Of a DNA stretch of 64,000 nucleotides, positions 1 to 12,593 are shown piece by piece. How positions within the stretch are numbered: the first letter of the stretch is position 1; every line of letters begins with the position of its first letter. The position numbers and the translations under genes are program-made. Origin of the DNA: Anthoceros angustus (taxonomy: Eukaryota > Streptophyta > Anthocerotopsida > Anthocerotales > Anthocerotaceae); the NCBI GenBank assembly GCA_010909165.1, contig VJWM01000209.1, positions 1 through 64,000 of the forward strand, given 5' to 3'. The notes below the pieces were generated by a model. It saw nothing but the letters and a program-made list of their open reading frames with translations. It ran no database searches and was not told where the DNA came from.

Positions 1-2370
1 AAGGCCGATCGCTCCACGGCGGGCCTGTATGACGCCTTCATGTCCATTCGGTATGACTTGTCGTGCAGCTGTTTAGCGCGGCAACTCCTCCTCATCAGCA
101 GTCGCATGCAGGTTGGTTAGTGGCCCATGTCTCCGGCCGTCCTCGGGCTCTATGGCTCCCCTAGATCGAGGCCGGGTCCTACGTCTTCAATGGCACCGGG
201 AGCCTCGCCATGGCGGTAGTGCGATCCAATGATAGAAGCCTTCTATTGTCCCCACATCGAAAGCTCCAACCCCGGACGACCACCGCCGCAAAGAACCCTC
301 CCGTGTCTATCCGGCGTCCTCGCCGCCTTCTCCATAATCGAGTGCACTTCGTCAACACCGCACGGGTCCGACTTCTCATCCTCGCATTTCCGCGCTACCG
401 CGCAGATGTAAAACTTTTGGCCTCACGCCAAGCATTCCGCTGGTGATGGACAGCAGCCTCCGTGAGGACGGAAGGCAGATCGCCATGCCGCAACCACCGC
501 TCGTAGTTTCGTAATCACGCTGGCGGCGGGATGGCCGTGCGCGCTCCTACCGCGACGGATGCTCGCGGCGATCGTCATCGAAGGGCCGCCAGGGCGCCGC
601 CATTCTTTCATCTCGCTGGAATCGTCAATGACTACGAAGGCCCCACTGCGGCACTATGTGCTCGAGGCTCGCGTCGCCTGAAGCCACTTGGTCGGGTCGG
701 ATCTCGCCATCCGACCGAGATCGAGTCCTCGCCCGCCCACCACCGGTGCACGCCATCTCCGAAGCTTCCCGCCGCAGCTCCATCCTCCTCTTCCAAGACC
801 CTCGCTTCAGGTAGTTGGACTATGAACGAACGGCGCCATTCGGGATACAGGATCCCGCATACAACAAGCGCACCTTGCAAAACGAGCGCCTGTGATGCCA
901 AGTGAACAGAGGGGTCATCCGTGAGGATCGCAATGGCGAATGCGGGCTTGCACCTTCATTACTGGCGAAGTAAAGTGGCCCAAATTGCCGCTGGAAGTAA
1001 GAGGTCGCCACCGGTCCACGAGTGCGGCCGCCATGCCCCTGATCAAACTAACCATCATACTCGCTCCCACTGCATGGCACCTGCAGTACGGGCAACTCCA
1101 CCATCGCAACTGGCCGCAGCAATCCTCCGACATACCGCCTCCCCATCTCGCCTCGGGTCCTAAGTGGATGGCTCGTAATGCGATTCGCTGGAACTGATAG
1201 CGAGCTTCTTCATGTGCACTCGCCCCGCACCGCCAGATGCGCCTCGCCGTCCCCCAGAACCATAATCGGGTGATTGCGGCGTTGTGTGAAGGGGATGTTT
1301 CCCATCGCCGCACGCACCGTTGCAGGTTCCGGCGCCGTGGAGGGAACATGCACCGCCACCCTCACTGTCCCCGGAAGGTACCGCTGCGCCACGCGCCTGC
1401 ACCGGACGCCGAGCTCGCAATCGACACTGCCAAGGCTCCGGCCGCACAGTGTCTGCAACACCGGAGGAGCCTTGCGGATTGCCTCACGACCGTAATTCTA
1501 GCAGCGGCAGAGGCTTGAAACGCGAGGCCGACCTTGGCGGGGGATTTGATCGAAGACATTTGCATCCTCGTCCGGAGTTCACCCAATCTCTCGAGAATGT
1601 CATCACCGCCATCGTGCACGGCATTCACGGCGACCAAGGCCCGCCTCCTCGCGCCATGTTTTCACTTGGATTGGTGCAGAGTCCACCAGAAAAAAGATGT
1701 GTGTGCCTCGGTCACGGCCTCCAGCTCCGCGATTTCCAGTCAAGGGGTGGGAGATGGCAGAGGGGCGGTGGTCCGCTGATGGCGAACCACCGCCGATGTG
1801 AAGGAAGATACGGAGCGCCGTCTCCCCGTCTTCACAGTTTTTCTGCATGACAAGAGTGCAGAGGACCATTATTTCGTGGAGTCGTGCCCCCAAACGCCTC
1901 AAACCCCGCTTAGGATTAACAGCAAATGCCCGCCTGTACGCGGGACACGACATTCATTACATCGGAAAGACGGAGATGGCGCGCAGGCCGCTCTCCAAAG
2001 ATGCACCTCGTCGGATGGCCGCATTGTTTAAGGCGATGGAGATGAGGACATGTGCTTTAAACGCGCCTTCTAGAAGACGCGTTGTTTATGTTTGAAGTAT
2101 TCGTGCGAGGGACCGGACAGAGGCCGTGGACAAGAATGCCCCGCGACGCTTGGGAAGACGCGTACATCTTCAAACAGGGCTATGCTCTGCACGGTGGCGT
2201 GGAATCAAGGTTCGCAGCCTCCCTTCAAAACATCGCTGCCAAGAACGCGATGACCAAGGACGGCCCTCGTCAGCAATTGCGGTTTATGTCAAATCACTCT
2301 CCATACCATTTTCAACCCAAGCATATAGTGAATTTGTCCTGCATTCGAACTTGAATGGATGGAATAATGG
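1..2370. other. No recognisable gene; GC-rich unassigned stretch
   Basis: Open frames here are short, overlap on both strands, and show no motif I recognise. The sequence is moderately GC-rich down to about 2.1 kb and then becomes AT-richer. It may be old transposon DNA, but no terminal repeat or transposase signature is visible. Nothing is called. Confidence 0.5.
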
Positions 2371-2379
2371 ATGGATATT

Positions 2380-2740
2380 GAGTATGATTTTTGTTCACAC
2401 ATGTAGTAGGAGTTTTGGGCCAAACTATAAGGCCCAAAAAAGGATGGAACATAATGCATAATGTTCCAATTTTCAAAGGCCAAGATAGTGGTACATATAG
2501 TAAGGACATGACAACCTTGGCCTTTGGGATATTTGAAAGGAGGAAACATCATGCATGGTGTGTCCATGCCAAAGGCCAAGGAAGGAGAGGCATATACTAC
2601 AAAGGACATGTCATCCTTGGCATTTGGGATTTGTCACAAAACGAAACATCATGCATGTTGTTTCAACCACCAAAGGCCAAGGAAGTTAGTGCTACATATA
2701 CTACAGGTAGGCTTGCTCTTCCCATATGTGTGTGTTAGTA
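2380..2740 (+). repeat. Short tandem repeat, about 100-bp unit, three copies
   Basis: Three imperfect copies share the phrases AAACATCATGCATG, AAAGGCCAAGGAAG and ACATATACTAC, at about 2,460-2,510, 2,545-2,610 and 2,645-2,710. The unit shares the CCTTGGCC/GGCCAAGG core with the longer array that follows, so the two are probably related. No coding potential is claimed. Confidence 0.6.
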
Positions 2741-2864
2741 GTTGGATGGCATAGTAGATTTAAAGGTAAAACATCTTTAGGGTTTAGCGAAGGGACGTTG
2801 GCCTGTAAGAGCATGTGCACATATGCATCTAATCCTGCATATATAGACATAAATATTAGATATG

Positions 2865-4260
2865 TCTAGTTCCTTGGACTTTGGCCTATAGTAGGATTGA
2901 CAGGACATGCTAGCGTCCTTGAAAGGTTGGTATATAATATATGGATATATATGTAGGAGAAAGTTGAAAACGATCTTCGCAAGATGTGCTCGTTTTTCTT
3001 CCTCTATCCCTTGCAAGCAAATTTTCCATGCATCGTCGATAAAGTTCCTTGGCATATGCCTAAGGATCTTTGTGCAGCAATGGAAAAGCTTCTTATTTTT
3101 TTTTTCCCTTTTGTATGTATCGCGAAAGGGTTTTCCTTTATATGCATCAATGAAAAGGGTCCTTGCACTTTGGTACAATGATAATGTCTTCGTCTTGGAA
3201 AAGGTATATTATGTCTATATATGCGGGAAAACACTATACACGCATGATATGTGAGAAGTTGTGCTCTCTAGTTTTGCCTTCTTCTATCCTTCGTCGATGG
3301 CAATGTTTCCCATGCATCATTAACAAAGTTCCTTGGGCCATGGGGAATGAACTTTGTCCATGATGCATGCGAAAACTGCCTATTGTTTTTGCCCTTCAGT
3401 GTGCTTCGCAGCTGGGTTTTTTCGTGCGAAGCATCAGCGAAAATGGTCCTTGGCCTTTGGTAGAAGTGAATGGTAATGTCTTCATCTTAGAACTAAGGTA
3501 TATTATGTATGTCTATATGTGCAAGAATAACACTAGCTTTGCATGATAGGATAGAAGTTGTGTTGTTTTTCTTCCTTTGTGCGCATCGCTTTTTCCATGC
3601 ATCATCAGAGAGTTCCTTGGCCTATGGCGAGAAGGCTTTCAGTGCATTGTCCTTTCCATATGTTACCTTTGTATGCTTCGTGCATCTTTCCGACATGTGG
3701 AAAAGGCTCCTTGGCCTTTGGTACATGTGACTATGAATGTATTAAATCGTTGAGCGAGGTATATCATGTATGTCTATGTGCGAGAATAACAACGTAAACT
3801 TGACATGGCGAAGTTTTGTTTTGGTTTTGTCTTCTTTGTAATCTTGGCAATTATTTTTGCATCCTCAAAAAGTTCCTTGGCCCATGGGATTGATTTTTTC
3901 CCGATGCATTGAAAATTTTCCTTTTTTTTTTCGTATGCTTGGCCTGTGTATGCTTGTTGGAATTGTCTCTACATGCATCATGAAAAGGGTCCTTGGCCTA
4001 TGGTACAAGTCATTGTTCATGACCTGGTCTTTGAAAACAGTTATATCATACATGGCTATATATGTAGGAATGACGTGGAAAACCAACATGGTGGTTGCGA
4101 AGTTGGTTTGCGGTTTTCCCCTCCGCTATCCTAGCCCATTGGCAATGTTTGCATGCATCGTGGACAAAAATCCTTGGCCAAATGGCGAAGGACGTTTTTC
4201 CAGGATGGATGCCAATACGTTGTCCTGCATGACTACACTTAATTTGTTGCATCCTTGAAT
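2865..4260 (+). repeat. Tandem array of about five ~280-bp units (satellite-like)
   Basis: Every unit contains two versions of TTCCTTGGCCYATGG, a GTATATTATGTATGTCTATATG-like stretch, a 'TTGTCTTCTTT' pyrimidine tract and TTTCCATGCATC. Anchor phrases recur near 2,871, 3,150, 3,441, 3,705 and 3,988, giving a period of about 265-290 bp. Units are well diverged, so the array is not recent. It could be a local minisatellite or the tandem core of a non-autonomous element. No gene is supported. Confidence 0.75.
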
Positions 4261-4264
4261 CAAA

Positions 4265-5575
4265 GCGCGAGCGAGCTAAAGGTGGGCTATAACTAGGTTT
4301 TAACTGCGAGGCTGCGAGGTTGCCATAACTGTGATGAGGGTAGGTTACTGCGGACGCAATCGATTTCTGCATGGCGAAGGACATACGGGGATCGGGTGGT
4401 GTATAAATCACATGGAATAACGGAATGTATGCGCCTGAAGCGGTTGGCGGTGCAGCAACTCAGTTGTGAGAAGTCTGGCGGGCGCGGCAAAGCGGTCCGT
4501 CCGGGTTCCAGACGGCGGTGGTGAGCGTTGGGAAGCGGTGGAACTTCGCGTGATGGGTGAGCGAACTTGGGCATACGAGGAAAGAGGCGGGGAAGAATGG
4601 CGAAGGGGCGGAGCGGACCGGACGGTGCATAGGCGGGTGAGTGGCCTCGTTCTCTCTTGTAGGCGATTGGTGTGGAGGTGATGTGCGTCGAGGACTGCAG
4701 GTGTAGCGAACATGGGCAGCAGTGTGATGTGATGGATGAAGGAAGGATGAGGTATGGTCGCGTGCTCACCGTTGATAGCGATGGGCAGCGGTGGGCAGCG
4801 CCTTTTCCGTTGCGCATCCTTGGAATGGGCGGAGGAGTTTGCATGAGTGGCTGGTGGAAGCAGGAGGTGCGGAAGGGTGAAGGAGGACTTACTGAGGTGA
4901 CTGCAGTCACAACCTGGCAGAGGCAGAAAGGGCAGTTGTGTCGGCAGTGCCGTCTTGCCGAATGAGGTGAAGCTTCCGGTGGGACAAAGAGAGAATCGAG
5001 GGAGACGGGCGGTGGCCCAAGCGGGGATAGCCGTTGTGGAGGCAGGCGGTGGAGGCGGGAGTGCCATGGATGGCATGGGAGAGCGGTGGGATCACGGTGT
5101 CTTGAGGCAGCGAGGAAGGTCTACTTGAGCTACACTTTTGTGTTGCTATGTTTGCGTCTTATCGTCATCCACGATTATGACCTTGCCATCTTTGTCTGAT
5201 AGTAGCAATAGATATCTTGGCAGTGATGACTTGACCTAGATATGGGGACCGGGTGACGGATCGGCGTCATTATATGTACAGTGGTAAAACCCCGAAATGA
5301 TTACGAATAGTGATGTGTGTTAGGCGGTCGACTCGCTCCACTGCGAGTGTCATGTGAAGAGAGGGGTTGGCAGTTGGGACCCGAACAAAGGAGGGCCAAA
5401 GGGTTGACAAATCGCTGCCATAAATGTCATAGTTGCCATGCCGGTTAAGCGAGCGGGGTGGGCGACAATTCGAGTTCATAACAGTGATGGCGAGCCTGTG
5501 CGCAGCTACTGATTGCGCGTCTTATGCAGAGAAAATTTGCGGTCCGTCAATGAGGCGGCCCGTCTGAGCGCCCAG
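4265..5575. other. Unassigned intergenic stretch
   Basis: There are two overlapping open frames of about 200 codons on the minus strand (4,293-4,910 and 4,408-5,076). They are rich in Pro, Ser, Arg and His, sit in a purine-biased plus strand, and overlap one another in different frames. They look like a composition effect rather than genes. No family recognised. Confidence 0.4.
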
Positions 5576-5580
5576 GGACA

Positions 5581-6535
5581 TTATAGCAAAGCGGAGGGCG
5601 TCGCCACGGCGGACATGCCATCACTTAAAGGCAGGCGGTGGGCTCGGATACCAAAGCGCGGTGGCGGGGGCAGGCGAGGGTGGAAATTCGGTGAAGGAGG
5701 CGGGAGTGATGGAAGGAGAGGCGGTGAGGCGGCGAAGGAGGCGGGACGGCGGCATGGTGCCGCAGCTGGCCATGTGGAGGAGCAATTACCCTCATGGCGG
5801 GCGGGCAGCGAGCGGCGGCGGGGAAGGGGTCGAGGGAGGCGTCCTCCCCGCCGCCATAAGCGGGCGGCGAGAGAAGGCGGAGGGGGCAGGCGGGGGAGAG
5901 CATCGCCTCCCCATGGAGAAAGGCGGGTGGGGGCGGGCGCCTCCCGGCGATGGTGGCGGCAGCAGCGGGAGCCCCGGCGGCGGCGGGGCGTGCCCTCCCC
6001 ATGGCGAGGCAGCAGGCGGGGAGGCGGGTAACCTCCGCCCTCAAGGAAAGGGGGCAGCATGGCCTCCCGTGGAGGCGGCGGCGGGGTGCCCGGAGCGCGG
6101 CCGAGACTCTGCCCTCCCCATGGAGAGAAGGCGGGGCGGGGCGGGCGAGCGCACCTCCATGATGGGCAGTGTGCCCTCGCGCTTAGTGAGGCCCAGGCAG
6201 AGGCGCGGGGGAGGCCTTGCCCCTCCCCATGGCGATGGAGGCAGGCGGGGAGGCGGGCGCCTCCGCCTCGAGAAGGCAAGGGGCAGCATGGCCTCCCCTG
6301 GCGATGGGCGGGCGGCCAGGGGCCCGAAGGCGGTCTGGTAGAGTGGGGAGGCACCATCACCCTCCCCATGGCGATGGGCCAGAGGCGGGGAGGCGGGCGC
6401 CTCCGCCTCGAAGGAGCAGAGACGGCATAGCTCCCACAGCGATGGAGGCCCGGAGGCGTGAGCAGGGAAGCGGCCGCCGGGGGCAGGCGGGGGAAGTGCT
6501 ATGCCCTCCCCATGGCTTGGAAAATAGGCGGGGCG
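5581..6535 (+). repeat. GC-rich minisatellite-like region
   Basis: Degenerate repeats of GGAGGCGGGCGCCTCCGCCTC, GGGGCAGCATGGCCTCCC and CCCTCCCCATGGCGATGG are packed through this stretch. Almost all six frames stay open for 100-260 codons and encode Gly/Arg/Pro-rich low-complexity peptides. That is expected when GC-rich repeats lack stop codons. I treat the frames, including the 262-codon minus frame 5,581-6,369, as non-coding. The stretch stops almost exactly where the CACTA terminus begins. Confidence 0.65.
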
Positions 6536-6537
6536 GC

Positions 6538-7165
6538 ACTACTAGGAAAAGCGGGCCTTTACAACGGAAATTACAACGGCATTACAACGCCTTTACTAAG
6601 TCTCAGAGTAAAACCCCGTAGTAAACACACCTTAGTAATATCCATAGTAAAAGTATATACGCATTATACGAGGGCTATATCATGTATTGAATACGGTATT
6701 GTCCAACCCATACGGTGTATGGCTTGACGTGGTCCGTACCTGGTTAAACTTTAGCGGAACCCCTTTACTGGACATTACTACGGTACACTTACAACGCATT
6801 TTACAACTTCAATAACCATGGTTAATATACTAGAGTTAAAATCTGTGACCGCGTTTATTAAGCGGGGTTAAATCGGATTCGATTACCACAAACTAGTTGG
6901 CGTTAGTTAACCATGATTAACCTAAGCGAATGGCGTTGTAATCAATGCGTAACTTTCACGAGCCCTGTTGTAATAAGTATGTACCTTTACAACGGACCTT
7001 GTTGTAAATGGACCACGTGTATGAGGTTCTTTAAAAGTACTTTTCATTTACAACCCGTTGTAAAAGGCTCTTGTAAAGTTTCGGAGTAGAGATAGGGTTG
7101 TAAATGAATGCGTTGCAATGAAACAAGTTTGTTGTAAAATCTACGAGGTGCATTGTAAAAACTCC
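6538..7165 (+). mobile_element. CACTA (En/Spm-type) transposon terminus with subterminal repeats
   Basis: The sequence CACTACTAGGAAAAGCGGGC at 6,538 matches the usual start of plant CACTA terminal inverted repeats (CACTACnAGnAAA). It is followed by many copies of TTACAACG in both orientations (for example 6,561-6,590, 6,936, 6,985-7,005, 7,045-7,065, 7,095, 7,130). Such subterminal repeats bind the TNPA-like protein in this superfamily. I did not find the opposite terminus (a CCTAGTAGTG end) or a TNP2-type transposase in the window. The element may therefore be truncated, or its other end may have been destroyed. Confidence 0.7.
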
Positions 7166-9850
7166 ACTAATGCTATCTTGGCAAAGCCTACTACACCATG
7201 CATCCTACAATCGGTAGTAGATTAGTTTGTCACTGCGGCCTCCATTTGACAACCGCCAACCCTCTTTCACAAACATACAAGCATGAACAAAGCCCACATA
7301 ACGAGATGAACTTCAACAATTACGGTTGAAGATTACATGAAATTACGAAGTGCAAGCTCTATTGTCGACTGAACTATGGTGAGGCTTTCTTAGCCTTTTA
7401 TCTGTCAGGGAAGAAGATGTTCCACCATGAAACCTTCATCCGGACCCTCTTCTTCGAATGGCCTCCATTACCTGTTCATCACACTCTACACTCTCATATC
7501 ACCTTCATGCAATAGATTCGAGACATTCACAACCTTATCGACTTTCCCTTAGAATCCACTTGAGGACCCAAGGATGGAATTGTGGTTTTAGTCTCCTTCA
7601 ATGCGCTCTCGTTCAACCAATTTCCATGCCTAGATCCCTGATCTCCTCTAAAGTTGCTTGCCTATCAAACTTGGCTCTGAACATCCATGAATTGCTTTTG
7701 ACCTCCAAACCCAAAGCAAGAATAGGGCTTACCGACGTTTTCCCCTCGCAGCAATCTTTTGTTATTTGGGTGCAACAACACCATCCGACTTATCTTTCTC
7801 TGTTTGAGAGAACATCCCAATACTCCTTCTTCAAGCTCTTGGGCACATACTTATCACCCTTTCTTCCCATGTAAAGTGCCTAGCCTCCTTTCTCAAGTTA
7901 TTCTTCCAATGCCTCGGTGCCACTAAGCGAGCTACAATACAATAAGCTCCATGGGCACAGAAATTGTTTGTGAGGTGCTTTCAATAAGAAGCACTTGACA
8001 TCAGTGTGCCCAAAAATCGAGCGATGGGTTGCACATGTGCCGGATTGTGTAGTGCACCCTATCCTTGGAAACCAAGGCGAGTCACGTAGTATGTAACTGC
8101 ACATTCAAAACACATAGAACAATTGTGCTTTAGAACATTCTATGCAACATAACCTCATGAAATCGCCTCAACCCAAATTAAATGACCATGGAGTTAGCCA
8201 AGCCTACTTTTGCAGTGTAACTCCGGGTAACTCAGGGCTGGTTCGCAACAATTCCGAACTGTAACACGTGCTCGAGCACGTGGGCACGAGATCGACTGCC
8301 TCTGAGCACGATACATCGCTGGTGATGATCCTGACCGAACTGCACAATACGATGCTGTGTCGCACAACTGTGCCATTTGGCATACGGCACGTAACATCGC
8401 ATGTCACGCATATATTCCATCCCCCCTCGCAAAACAACCATGGATCCTCCCTCTGACCATCTTCCTCACAGATAGAATACCCGCTTTCATGCATATGAGG
8501 CTAGAACCTCATCTTTGGATGTCGAAATTCCTCTTCCGCTTTGGTGCCGCGCTTGTTGCCCTCGAAGTCAACGTCCATACATGTAGGGATTTCGCCATGT
8601 ACGCATGAGCATCCCCTGATGCTCATGATGGGGTTGACAACCCGGTTGTGTGGCGACCCGTATTATTCGCATCATCCGTCGGTGGCAAGGGTGTCCTAGA
8701 AGCAAATGAATCCGGATCACAGCCCCATTTCCCGATCTCGCGGCATCTTCCAAAATATCGGCTATCTCACGATCACAGGCTATCACAAACCACCACGTCG
8801 AATCGTGCCAATCCTTCATCTTTGTCCGAGCTCACCTTGAGAATTTGGTTTAGAATTGGCCGTGTATTCGACGCGAAGGCACCTTGACTGCGGCTAGTTG
8901 TTGGTCCCTTTTCACCGTGGTGCAGTCACGAATCACACCCTACCGGTCGAGTGAACTCCGACCTCCTCTTCGGCCTCCTCAACGGCATCCTTGGTTAAGG
9001 TCGCCTCCTCTTCGTCCTTCCTTGCCTCGAGGTCGGCGGCGCGGGCGGGGATTCCGGCGGCCACCGCATGGCATACACCCATGTCGGCATGTGGGCCTTC
9101 CCACTCTTGGACAATCAAGCGGATGTCAGGGTCACCATTGTGCAAACTCGTTCAAACCCCTGTTGTGGCACATTTCCCATTGTGAGGCCCGGTTGTGTTG
9201 GAAGGACATCTTCATCGAGGTAAGGCGCGGACCTTGTGGAACTTGTCCTCCTCATCTTGTCGCCTCTTGGACCTCGACTCCACGAACATGGGTGAAGCCA
9301 AAACCGTCAACCCCGTTTTGTAGGCATTTGGGCGATAGTTCTGAGCCCTTGAGACTCTTGGTTAAACTCCCTCCATCGTGCTTGATCCTACTCTCCGACC
9401 TCGCGTTGGCCTCCCCAAGCCATCCATGCAGAACTTGGTAGCTTGCCTTGCCATTTGTCACCCTTAACCACCGCTTAGCTCGTCACGATCACCCCTTGCC
9501 ACCTCTTGTCTGCTGATGTCTTCCATTTGTGCTCATCCTCGTCACCATTGGCCTCTTCTTCTTGTGCTGCCTCCTCAACTTCTTCACGCACCCACTTACC
9601 TTTTAGGATTGAGGCGCGGCCCTAAGATCGGCGGCATCAAGTTCTTGTTTTTCACCATCTGGGTCCGACGTCGCAGTTCCTTCCAGTGTAGCCTCGGCAG
9701 GCTGCATCCCAGTATGACGCCGTTGCTGCGCCTTGTCTCGATGTCCATCTCGGCATGGCATTCTATCTTCACGGCTTTTGGCATACGCATTCTTTGGTTG
9801 TGAAAAGCAGGGCTACGTAAACGACGGCATGAGAAAACATCAACACGGAC
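7166..9850. other. Unassigned; possible interior of the CACTA element or other decayed transposon
   Basis: Minus-strand frames run on with frequent breaks (7,898-8,104, 8,204-8,494, 8,568-8,819, 8,933-9,145, 9,252-9,461, 9,596-9,790). They look more protein-like than the plus frames, but I recognise no transposase or gag motif. The plus frame 7,458-7,874 (138 codons) starts with ATG and is Ser/Leu-rich, also without a recognisable family. Confidence 0.35.
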
Positions 9851-9858
9851 ACATGAAT

Positions 9859-9911
9859 GTGATAAAATAGCTTACTATTAGGGCACTTTTCACTAGGGCA
9901 CCTAGGACTTA
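9859..9911 (+). repeat. 53-bp repeat, also at 25,322-25,374
   Basis: GTGATAAAATAGCTTACTATTAGGGCACTnTTCACTAGGG... occurs here and at 25,322-25,374, same orientation, with about one mismatch. The copies bracket the gypsy-rich interval. They may be fragments of one long terminal repeat or of a dispersed short element. Confidence 0.6.
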
Positions 9912-9949
9912 CCTAGAGCAAGGTTTGTATGGTATAGCGATCAGGGCAA

Positions 9950-11000
9950 ATTGGAACTTAACCATACATGTACAACTTATTGGGAGAGGATTTAAGCAAA
10001 GCCGGTGATGCTTGTATGTACATCCTAATATCCGCAATGATATATTTTATCTTCTACTTTATGTTGATGATGTTTTATGGCAACAAACTCCCTCACTCTC
10101 CTAGCGAAACTAAAGCATGGCTTAGGACTCTATTTGAGATGTCCGATCTAGGAGAAATGACATATGCACTTGGTGTTAATATTATACGAAATAGAGGTAA
10201 TAAGACTCTAAGTATAGTTCAAACCAAGTATATTAAGGAGAGTTTAGCTAAATTTGGACTTGAGGATGCAAAGCTGCACCCACACCTTTTGCAAGTGGTG
10301 TTAGGCTTACCTCGGATATGAGTCCCAAAAGCATGAAGAAAAGCTAGAAATGTCGTTCCATACCGACATCTGTTGGCACTCTAATATATTTATGCAATTT
10401 TACGAGACCGGATATATCTTTTGAAGTCGGGTTCCCTCACAATTCTTGGAGAACCACGGCGTGAGCCTTTGGATGTCTGAGCGTATATTCGGATACCTTA
10501 AAGGCACTATGTACACAGGTGATGTTCAAGCATACACCAGCTATCAACAACATTAACTCTAACGGCATATCGATGCCGACTATCGTGACCCGACACCGAA
10601 AATCAGTCGGGGTATGTATTACTCTTGGGAGGAGCACCAATATCACGGTCAAGTAAGAAACAACCTACTATAGCTTTGTCAATCAGAATCGAGTGCAGGT
10701 ACTAACCTCGGTTCTAAAGACATAGTGTGGTCCGAGGTTAGTTTTGAGTGAACTTCACCATCCTCAACTTAAGCCTACATCTTTGTTTAGTGATAGCCGG
10801 TGCCATTGCACTTGCGAAATCTGTTTTCATTCTAGAACTAAACATATATGTTGAGTATCACTACATAAGGGAAAAGTTAGAAGATCAAACCATAAATATT
10901 AGTTATGTTCAAACTTTAGACAATCTGATTTATTAACAAAGTCATTGGGAATTGAGTTACATAGGAAACACATGAAATGTTTGGGTATAATGGACACACC
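9950..11000 (+). pseudogene. Decayed Ty1/copia reverse transcriptase-RNase H
   Basis: Plus-strand remnants appear in the right order for the 3' part of a copia pol gene. First comes the RT palm region (YFMLMMFY in place of the usual Y-V-D-D box) and then FEMSDLGEMTYALGV with QTKYIKESLAKFGL. Next are CNFTRPDI near 10,395, WMSERIFGYLKGT near 10,470, and an RNase H/C-terminal stretch (ALAKSVF... VEYHYIREKLED) at 10,800-10,935. Frames change several times and the catalytic YVDD box is altered, so it is inactive. No flanking LTR was found. The family call rests on the collinear motifs. Confidence 0.8.
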
Positions 11001-12590
11001 TGTCCAAACCTTTAACCTAATACTCACCCTAGCGCCTTAGGGCCGATTTAAGATAACCTTAAAATCTTAGCCCAAAAATTATTGTCTTACTATTTTTCTG
11101 AACATTTTTCTTCTTCTATCTCAAAATAGCTTAGGTCATCCTGCCTTCCTCTTCATAGACGGCCAACATAGAACCTGGAATATTTATATTAAAAATAAAA
11201 ATAATATTTAAGCAGTATTTATGTGATTAAAACAATAAATTCCCTTAGCACCAAAGGCACCTACGGAAAATATGTTTGATATGTCCTGGAAATTCCTCAC
11301 ATGGGAGACTTGCTATTTTATCATGTGGATGGTAGTTTCCTCACATATATAGGAGTCAGGACATCTCCTTTTCACTTAAACCTAAGGTGAGTATGTATAC
11401 TTTATTTTCCTGGTCACCTTTTGGTAGAATTCGCTTATAATAGCCCATGTTTTTGTCTTTAATACACTTAGGAAACAAAATGTGTTTACATCAAATGCAG
11501 AAAATTTATGCTAGGTTATTCGATCCTAAAACTCATATAGAAATTAGGATGCTTAAAATCTTGGATAACCCTTATTTAATATATTGCACCTTTCTTTTTT
11601 CTTCCTTGTCATATCCTCCCATGCCGTCTCCACCCATCTACGCAAGCGTCACACGACCTCTTTATCCATCAAGTCTTAGCATCCTTGTAATCCACTTGTG
11701 TCATAGCTTCTTCTTAGAAGCATAAGATGGGCGCAATCTTTCCTACAAACACTTTTGGCGGTGGGCATTTTGCGGCGGGAGCATCATTCATTGAGAGGGG
11801 AGGGCACGTCCTCATCACCTGCTTCCTCCCCTTTGGTGAGCACATCCGACAATTGCTTCACAAATGAAGACATGGCGGAAATGAAGACATGGCGAGAAAA
11901 TGAAGACGCAATCTTACATACGGACTTGAGCTTTCCCTCTTACGGGTGAGCGTCCTGTAGGATCCTTAGGCATCTCTGGTTCGTTTCATCCTCCGAGGAT
12001 GAGGTCGGATCAATGACAAATGCGGAGATTTCTTTACGAAAGGCTGCGGAAGGGCGAGTGCATGGAGGCGAGACTCTTCATCGGGGACCACGACCGATGC
12101 ATCGGCGGTGGGCGCCCTCTGTCCTTTTGTTTGGGCGCCCAGTAGCGCCCGTGGCGTCCTGCAAGGGCCTTGAGATGGATTTGGGAGGCGGCGCAGCGGA
12201 AGGCCATGAGGCTCGGGACAGGCGCGATGGCGCCCTGGCGCCTCCTCCCGTGGGCGGTGGGCGCATGTCGCGCGGCCGCATGGTCGCATGCCTACCTAGC
12301 CTGTCTACAAAGCTAAGTCGCTAAACACCACTGCTGCGATCTCCTTGGCCTTGGCCCGGGGAGCAACAATCATAAATTGTCCTTGGCCTATGACCAAGGG
12401 CAAGGCTAAAAAGTGGGTGCCTAAGAGGCAGGCCGGGGCCGAGCGACCCCACAGGAAACTTGGAGGCCTAGCCACGGTTTCCCACAAAAGTGTTTAGACC
12501 ATCTTGGCCTAGAAAACAAACAACTACTTACCAACGTCCCCACCGAGCGTAGCTTGTCCAACACGCGGTGGTTACGCAGGAGGAGGAATG
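11001..12590. other. No recognisable gene
   Basis: AT-rich to about 11.7 kb, then mixed composition. Two short open frames (11,447-11,725 and 11,755-11,949, plus strand) have no recognisable motif. A GC-rich patch at 12,010-12,320 is open on both strands and looks compositional. Confidence 0.4.
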
Positions 12591-12593
12591 GCG

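Noticed and set aside
2289-2609. 106-codon minus-strand frame
   Set aside because: It crosses the ~100-bp tandem repeats and has no recognisable domain.
4293-5076. Two overlapping ~200-codon minus-strand frames
   Set aside because: They overlap in different frames, lack any motif, and mirror a purine-rich plus strand; no reason to prefer either.
5581-6369. 262-codon minus-strand open frame in the GC-rich region
   Set aside because: Five other frames are open over the same stretch and all encode Gly/Arg/Pro low-complexity sequence; explained by stop-free GC-rich repeats.
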